A stretch of DNA of 64,000 bases. It comes from Flavobacterium sp. (GTDB lineage: Bacteria; Bacteroidota; Bacteroidia; Flavobacteriales; Flavobacteriaceae). Positions 61,101 to 64,000 of the stretch are shown piece after piece. The stretch is from NCBI RefSeq assembly GCF_017744675.1, contig NZ_JAGIAV010000003.1:1-64000 (forward strand). The letters run 5' to 3'. Under the pieces are notes generated by a model. That model saw only the letters and a list, made by a program, of their open reading frames with translations. It made no database searches and was not told where the DNA came from. Each line of letters starts with the position of its first letter. The first letter of the stretch is position 1. The position numbers were made by a program, and so were the translations under genes.

Positions 61101-61742
61101 GGCTTACCGATTTCTTATACCATTGCAAATACAGCTTTGGGTACAATTTCGGGAACAACATTAACCATATCTGGATCTGGAAACACGACAGTTACAGCTT
61201 TACAAAACGGTGATCAAAACCATAATCCTGCTATAGCCGTTGTTAAGCCAATTGAAATAAGCCAGTCTGGACTTGTGGTTCAACAATGGGCAAATACGCT
61301 GTTTTTTGATAACAGATCAAACAACTTTGTGGCATGGCAATGGTATAAAAACGGAGCGGCTGTTTCTGGTGCAACACGCCAATATTATAGCGAAATCCAG
61401 CCTTTAAACGGCAGTTATTACGTGATTGCAAAAGATAAAAATGGAAACTCAATCAAATCTTGTCCAATCGAGGCTACTGGAATCGTTTTTACTAAGCAAA
61501 TCAAAATCTATCCAAACCCAGTTAAACCTGGTGGCGAATTTACTTTAGAGTGTGGTTTTAGCGAATCTCAATTAAACGGATCTGAGGTTTTTATTTATGA
61601 CATTACAGGAAAATTAGTTCAGACTATTTCGAATGTAAAACCTATCAATCAAATTATCGCTCCATCGCAAACAGCCTTATATATTGTAGTTCTTAAACTG
61701 GCTGACGGTCAATTAAAAACGATCAACTTATTGGTTAAGTAA
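55191..61742 (+). CDS. SprB-repeat surface adhesin with type A T9SS signal
   Basis: 2183 residues. Signal peptide (about 1-21), a beta-rich N-terminal domain (about 22-195), a fibronectin-like stretch (about 195-300), then 19 SprB repeats (about 305-1770), each with a SCNGGSNGTATVAPTGG core, a YTYSW core and TATGLAAGTYTVTVTDANG-like ends. An MBG-type domain (about 1855-1930, TITATAGRTKVYGTADPVFN), an Ig-like part and a type A sorting domain (IKIYPNPVKPGGEF ... INLLVK) follow. F. johnsoniae SprB is a far larger gliding adhesin; this is a shorter relative, probably a surface filament for adhesion. An OmpA-type gene follows 29 bases later, probably a partner. Confidence 0.92.
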   Translation: MKKLYLSLMFLIFAIPKIYSQTTETFESIQTGISSFSSNGKTFVLTSSTTYGFVTASPAGNYGYNGSAKYIQVNDGLNQETMGQTGIISCSSGNFKINNFWIYVSGNSAQNPGVTFNSAPGSITFRGKLAGSTVFTVVRNTSGANTGTSLPGNGFTYVNFANEGGSDNTNQVIDQLEIQLSSNYDYFAIDNFTFSNGVTTPTVTTNTPVSDYGAITAALGGNNDNGGDTSIADRGIVWSLTTNPVINGAGVTRLSTAVTNGTGAFTVNTTGLPPGTIIYYRAYAQNSVGFGYGNTVSFLTNAALSATQSQTAACNGANNATATVTPSGGKPPYNYTWSNGATGATATGLAPNNYSVLITDNEGTSITKNFVTVQNTVISGTTNITNVSCNGGNNGAIDLTPTGGTGTYTYNWGGGITTQDRTGLVAGTYSVTITDSNNCSATINNIVVGQPSAALNGTTFITNVSCNGGNTGAINLTPSGGTGPYTYSWNDGVTTEDRTGLIAGSYSVTITDANSCTKTINAISVTQPPIINGTASITHIACYGESTGAINFTPSGGASPYTYSWNDGPTTEDRTGLPAGGYNLVVTDANGCTKPFAFTINQSSFALGGTTVINNVSCNGGSNGSIDLTPTGGTPGYTYNWSDGPTTQDRTGLVAGTYAVTIRDANNCSFTISNITIGQPTTALNLLTGGGQTDVSCKGGGNGTATVAPTGGTPGYTYSWSTTPVQTTATATGLIAGTYTVTVTDANNCQATRSFTIGEPASALSALTGGGKTDVSCRGGSNGSATVAPTGGTPGYTYSWAPSGGTAATATGLAAGVYTVTVTDANGCQAFRTFAINQPASVLSAATGGGQTNVSCYGGANGTATVVPTGGTPSYTYSWNTTPVQTTATATGLAAGTYTVTVTDSNACQTTRSYTIAEPTAPLSALTGGGKTDVSCNGGSNGTATVAPTGGTPSYTYSWNTNPVQTTATATGLAAGTYTVTVTDANNCQTTRSYTISEPAILDATTSSTDVLCNGSATGKATVNPSGGSGTYTYLWSPSGGTANEATGLAAGNYSCIITDSNGCNITKNFTINQPSALGATTSQINATCSTGGQATVTPFGGVGGYSYLWSQGSTTQTVTDLAAGNYSCVITDTNGCSITKNFTINTTNTLVAASAQVNVKCNGDNTGSATVIPSGASGPFTYAWSPSGGNSDTANNLTAGSYSVTITASNGCSIVKNFTITEPPAIVITKTSQTDVTCPGGSNGSLAVNVTGGTGAYSYSWAPYGGTNATATGLTAGTYTLTVTDANQCTKTQNFTIIQPNAITTSISKTDVSCNGGSNGSATVSVTGGTGSYTYLWSPTGGTAATATGLTAGNYTVTIKDANLCQTTATVLIQEPALLTATISKTDVLCNQANNGTATVTPSGGTGNYTYSWSPSGGTLATATGLGPDTYTVTITDANGCFITKTIVITEPSALSATDSHTNATCNGSNNGTATVVASGGTGSYTYSWAPYGGTAATATGLAAGTYIATVTDANGCTITKTVQITEPSALSVTDSHTNVSCNGGSNGTATVVASGGTGGYTYLWAPSGGTAATATGLIAGTYTVTVTDTNGCFITKTIIITEPSALSVTDSHTNVSCNGGSNGTANVVVSGGTGSYTYLWAPSGGTAATATGLTAGTYTVTVTDQNLCSSTNTIIITEPAILSLTTSSVNVSCLNGNNGSATVNATGGTTPYSYSWSPSGGAAATATGLTAGSYTVTVTDANSCTATATVEISQPANPVTLNTLAVSGVTVNGASLSGTASSNGINSDKGECLTEVGFVYAQHANPTTADTKINVTAALGTFTNTLSGLRGNRTYYVRTYAVNSNGVINYGNEVSFTTQKYTLTITATAGRTKVYGTADPVFNYTALGFANGDTNSIITGLLTRDSGENVGKYNIKLGTINAGSDYIIVFTGAEFEIIKANQTITWNQTLEFGCSTSNTVNLTATADSGLPISYTIANTALGTISGTTLTISGSGNTTVTALQNGDQNHNPAIAVVKPIEISQSGLVVQQWANTLFFDNRSNNFVAWQWYKNGAAVSGATRQYYSEIQPLNGSYYVIAKDKNGNSIKSCPIEATGIVFTKQIKIYPNPVKPGGEFTLECGFSESQLNGSEVFIYDITGKLVQTISNVKPINQIIAPSQTALYIVVLKLADGQLKTINLLVK
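59570..60230. repeat. Three near-identical DNA units inside the SprB-like gene
   Basis: Three consecutive units of about 220 bases (around 59570, 59785 and 60010) share long identical tracts, such as CAGTAACAGATTCTCATACC and AACGGAGGCAGTAACGGTAC. A less similar set of four lies at 57235-58190. Such identity allows in-frame gain or loss of repeats by recombination. Confidence 0.85.
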
Positions 61743-61771
61743 AATGAGATTTAATTTAAAATTACAAGCAA

Positions 61772-63094
61772 ATGAAAATTAAAACGACGATAGCGATACT
61801 ACTATTATTTAATGTCACGATAAAAGCACAAGAAATTAATGTTAAGATTAATGGAGGTCCATCGGGAATCCTTTACGATAGCAATCTTGGAGATGGCAAA
61901 CTCAAATTTGGCGGAGGGATAGGTATTGGATACACCTATTTCTTCAGCAGCCATTGGGGTATTTCGACTGGAGTTGATGTCATGTACAATCAAAACCGTT
62001 TTGAATTGGACAATGGAACAACAATTTCAACTTATGAAGTTGACGATCAGACATCTGCATTTGAATATCAGGTAACTCCGACCAATTACAAAGAAGACCA
62101 GCATTTTATTTCTGCTGCAATTCCGCTTATGCTGCAATACAGAACTTTAATTGCACCTCAGACACAATTGTATTTTGGATTTGGGGGAAAAATTCTGTTT
62201 CCAGGAAAACAAACTGTAAAAGCCTCAGCGTCTGAACTGCAATTGAGCGGCTACTACCCTGACGTGAATCTTTTAGTTGATGATCTGCCTTCTCATGGAT
62301 TTGGTAAAGTCACCAACTGGCAGGATAAAACAACAGTAAACTTAGATCCTTCTTTTCTTTTGAGTGTTGAAACGGGCCTTACTTTCAAATTAAAAGAAAA
62401 AACGCAGCTTTACACGGGTTTATATCTCGATTATGGTTTGACAGAACTGGCAAAAGAGACTACAGATGTCAATATCGTTGCGTATAATCCGAACGGACTT
62501 GATAATATTCAAGCAAATGGCACAAGCGGAAACAGAAAAATTGTTCAAGAAAGCCGTTATTTTTCTGCGGGCGTTCAGCTGAAATTAGGCTTTATGTTAG
62601 GCAAAAATAAACCAGAACCGGAACCAAAACCGGAACAAGAAAAAACAGAAACGGCAACTCAAGGAGAACCTGTTCAGGAAGCACCTCCAGTTCAGCAAAA
62701 AATTGTCGAAACTCCGCCTGCTAAAAAAGAACTAACGCAAACGGAACGAACATACATCGAGAAGCCTCTGTCATTCCAAGAAATTGGAAATACAAACGTA
62801 ACTCCGGAGCTAGCAACAAGATTAGACCAAATTGCTGAAATTCTAAAATCGAATAAAGATACAGACTTAAATATCACAGGATATACTTGCGATATCGGCA
62901 CCAAAGAACGTAATCTTGAAATCGGAATGAAGAGAGCACAAGCTGTTTCAGATTATTTACAGAATAAAGGCATAGAATCTAACCGCATGCATTTATTTTC
63001 AAAAGGGGAAAGCGAACCTTTGGTTCCCAATACTCCAGCAGAAAACAAACCGCAAAACAGAAGAGTTTCGCTTACGCTGATAGACGCAAAATAA
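61772..63094 (+). CDS. OmpA-family protein with N-terminal beta-barrel
   Basis: 440 residues. Signal peptide (about 1-19), an outer-membrane beta-barrel (about 20-280, with GGGIGIGYTYFFSSHWGIS and YFSAGVQLKLGFMLG at the barrel ends), a Pro/Glu/Lys-rich linker (PEPEPKPEQ onward), and an OmpA C-terminal peptidoglycan-binding domain with NITGYTCDIGTKERNLEIGMKRA and PQNRRVSLTLI. It is 29 bases behind the SprB-like gene and probably co-transcribed. It would anchor in the outer membrane and grip the cell wall; here it occupies the place where SprF/PorP proteins sit in other SprB-type loci. Confidence 0.9.
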   Translation: MKIKTTIAILLLFNVTIKAQEINVKINGGPSGILYDSNLGDGKLKFGGGIGIGYTYFFSSHWGISTGVDVMYNQNRFELDNGTTISTYEVDDQTSAFEYQVTPTNYKEDQHFISAAIPLMLQYRTLIAPQTQLYFGFGGKILFPGKQTVKASASELQLSGYYPDVNLLVDDLPSHGFGKVTNWQDKTTVNLDPSFLLSVETGLTFKLKEKTQLYTGLYLDYGLTELAKETTDVNIVAYNPNGLDNIQANGTSGNRKIVQESRYFSAGVQLKLGFMLGKNKPEPEPKPEQEKTETATQGEPVQEAPPVQQKIVETPPAKKELTQTERTYIEKPLSFQEIGNTNVTPELATRLDQIAEILKSNKDTDLNITGYTCDIGTKERNLEIGMKRAQAVSDYLQNKGIESNRMHLFSKGESEPLVPNTPAENKPQNRRVSLTLIDAK

Positions 63095-63117
63095 AACCCG
63101 AAAATTTTCAAAAATTA

Positions 63118-63166
63118 AGCTTGAAAGAAGAGAACAAATCTTTTCTTTCAGGCTTTTTTCTTTATT
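63118..63166 (+). terminator. Terminator after the OmpA-family gene
   Basis: GCTTGAAAGA and TCTTTCAGGC form a stem with one G-U pair, followed by T6. The rest of the 274-base gap before nadA is AT-rich with a small ATGATT/AATCAT palindrome near 63228. Confidence 0.7.
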
Positions 63167-63368
63167 CCAAATGCATGTAAACAAAAACAGTTTAACCGCA
63201 TAACATATAAAAACAAATATAAAACAGTATGATTAGAATCATGTTTTAAAAAAAATGATGATAATACATTTACCCTATTAAAATGATGTGCTTAAAGCAT
63301 TTCAGATTAAACTAAAATCAAAACCTAAAATTTACTTCACGCATTTAGAAGCAAAAAAAGACCAACCA

Positions 63369-64000
63369 ATGGACAAGAACTTTTTAATACAGGAAATAAC
63401 CCGATTGAAAAAGGAAAAAAATGCTATTATCCTAGCTCATTATTATCAAAATGAGGAGATACAGGAAATAGCAGATTTTATTGGAGACAGTCTAGAATTG
63501 GCTAAAAAAGCTCAAAATACGAATGCCGATATTATTGTTTTTGCTGGAGTTCATTTTATGGCACAAACAGCAAAAATTTTAAACCCAAATAAAAAAGTAC
63601 TATTGCCCGATTGGAACGCTGGATGTTCTCTCGCTGATGGCTGCCTTTCAGAAGATTTCAAAATTTTTAAAGAACAGTATCCTGATCATGTTGTGGTTAC
63701 TTATATTAACTGTTCTGCCGAAGTAAAAGCCATGAGCGATATAGTGTGCACTTCGGCAAATGCCAAAAAAATAATTGAATCCATTCCTGCAGAACAAAAG
63801 ATTCTATTTGCTCCAGATGAAAATTTAGGCAAATATCTTCAAAAAGAAACCAAACGCGAACTCGTCTTATGGAAAGGCTCTTGCATTGTGCACGAAGCCT
63901 TTTCATTAGACAAACTAATTGAGATATATAACAAAAATCCGACTGCAAAAATCGCAGCACATCCAGAATCTGAAAGCCCTATTTTAAAAGCAGCACATTA
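63369..64000 (+). CDS. nadA: Quinolinate synthase NadA, 5' part (cut by window end)
   Basis: 210 codons are visible from the ATG; the frame is open to the window end. It starts [20 protein letters not shown], with [24 protein letters not shown] (signature), [14 protein letters not shown], and the iron-sulfur ligand in [11 protein letters not shown]. The Cys of [18 protein letters not shown] and [10 protein letters not shown] also match. The enzyme condenses iminoaspartate with dihydroxyacetone phosphate to quinolinate in NAD biosynthesis. The C-terminal part with the last cluster Cys lies outside the window. Confidence 0.95.
   Translation, partial: MDKNFLIQEITRLKKEKNAIILAHYYQNEEIQEIADFIGDSLELAKKAQNTNADIIVFAGVHFMAQTAKILNPNKKVLLPDWNAGCSLADGCLSEDFKIFKEQYPDHVVVTYINCSAEVKAMSDIVCTSANAKKIIESIPAEQKILFAPDENLGKYLQKETKRELVLWKGSCIVHEAFSLDKLIEIYNKNPTAKIAAHPESESPILKAAH

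Overview
The window reads as chromosomal DNA of a flavobacterium (Bacteroidota), most like the genus Flavobacterium. The reasons are low G+C, Bacteroidota-type promoters (TTTG about 20 bases before TAnnTTTG), very few Shine-Dalgarno sites, gliding genes gldF and gldG, SprB-type repeats, type IX secretion (T9SS) C-terminal signals, DUF4294, and the fused CusA-TolC efflux protein. No rRNA, tRNA, CRISPR array, integrase or transposase was seen.

Layout. 1-2001: a DUF4294 secreted protein and an M42-type aminopeptidase. 2067-9637: an OmpR-type response regulator and histidine kinase, then a TolC/adaptor/CzcA heavy-metal RND efflux operon. Three TTTTAAG direct repeats between the two units look like the regulator's binding site. 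9804-11552: two paralogous small secreted ankyrin proteins flanking an SRPBCC protein. 11728-16225: a minus-strand housekeeping block (purC, DUF502, HAD phosphatase, unknown secreted protein, phoH). 16488-22034: SAM hydroxide adenosyltransferase, two small proteins, gldF-gldG and dnaN. 22392-24184: DsbA/FrnE-like oxidoreductase and small proteins, including a 42-residue basic protein. 24228-30040: a four-gene ligase-associated DNA repair operon (MBL exonuclease, ATP-dependent ligase, Lhr-like helicase, PdeM phosphoesterase). 30041-30594: a cluster of intergenic palindromes.

30595-36563 (minus): a second heavy-metal efflux operon with a small secreted protein, a CusA-TolC fusion and an adaptor. 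36755-45604 (minus): an outer-membrane beta-barrel, a 2044-residue M4 metalloprotease with a T9SS signal, a 45-residue coiled-coil protein and a TPR/HTH regulator. 45883-50174: a stressosome-like operon (RsbR, RsbS, RsbT, RsbT-PP2C fusion, then a PAS histidine kinase whose N-terminus looks like a degenerate RsbT). 50169-53263: an HxlR regulator, a small membrane protein and a large MscS channel. 53535-63094: a lone phage-tail-collar protein, a methyltransferase, a 2183-residue adhesin with 19 SprB repeats, and an OmpA-type beta-barrel partner. 63369-end: the 5' part of nadA.

Themes are metal efflux, envelope and surface structures (gliding, T9SS cargo), DNA repair, and partner-switching stress signalling. 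The most unusual points are: (1) the stressosome operon in which RsbT-like modules recur in three consecutive genes and end in a histidine kinase; (2) the RND-TolC fusion, whose joint carries an A8 run and a complete signal peptide; (3) mosaic dispersed repeats immediately upstream of gldF, dsbA and the DNA ligase gene. Promoter, operator and terminator calls come from reading the sequence by eye and are predictions.
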